A model generated the notes under the pieces. It did no database searches, was not told the DNA's origin, and was given only the letters and a program-made list of their open reading frames with translations. From Luscinia megarhynchos (Eukaryota; Chordata; Aves; Passeriformes; Turdidae), in assembly GCA_034336665.1 (NCBI GenBank), contig CM067568.1:8453165-8517164 (forward strand): a stretch of DNA of 64,000 nucleotides, read 5' to 3'. The translations under genes and the position numbers were made by a program. Below, one piece after another: positions 63,988-64,000 of the stretch; positions within the stretch are counted from its first letter, which is position 1, and every line of letters begins with the position of its first letter.

Positions 63988-64000
63988 CTGCACGGGAGAG

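Overview
This window reads as a vertebrate, almost certainly avian, nuclear chromosome segment. The genes are split into short GT-AG exons with very compact introns. Composition is GC-rich, and the DNA between exons is scattered with decayed CR1-type LINE 3' ends, the dominant bird retroposon. The recurring G/C-rich filler resembles that of songbirds, but I cannot fix the species. No bacterial, viral or plasmid features are present.

The gene order matches human 11q12: TMEM109 (3' part, +), TMEM132A (+), CD6 (+), CD5 (+), VPS37C (-), a pepsinogen A gene (+), VWCE (-), DDB1 (-), TKFC (+), CYB561A3 (-), TMEM138 (+), TMEM216 (+) and CPSF7 (3' part, -). I rebuilt exon structures by matching translated exons to the known protein families and requiring consistent splice phases. 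DDB1 (1140 aa) and TMEM138 (162 aa) come out at exactly the human lengths, which supports the models. SLC15A3, which lies between TMEM132A and CD6 in human, is not in the corresponding roughly 1 kb gap here.

Region by region: 1-7.6 kb holds membrane-protein genes, with a 288-bp coding minisatellite inside TMEM132A. 8.7-19.8 kb holds the paired lymphocyte scavenger-receptor genes CD6 and CD5; the CD6 model lacks the first SRCR domain and the CD5 model carries frame disruptions. 20-27 kb holds the ESCRT-I gene VPS37C and a repeat-rich spacer. 27-29 kb is a TATA-driven pepsinogen gene. 29.6-35.3 kb is VWCE, with 20 coding exons of EGF and VWFC modules. 36.8-48.4 kb is DDB1, with 27 coding exons including one flanking an AT-AC (U12-type) intron. 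48.4-53 kb is TKFC, head to head with DDB1 across a minisatellite-bearing promoter. 53.5-60 kb holds CYB561A3 head to head with TMEM138, then TMEM216, two ciliary transition-zone genes in tandem. 60.5-64 kb holds the 3' half of CPSF7.

These genes do not form one pathway; the cluster is an old syntenic block. Functional neighbours within it are CD6/CD5 (T-cell co-receptors) and TMEM138/TMEM216 (primary cilium). Four single-base frame breaks, all in G or C runs, occur in three genes. They look more like assembly indels than gene death, but CD5 also has a premature TAG at a conserved tyrosine position.
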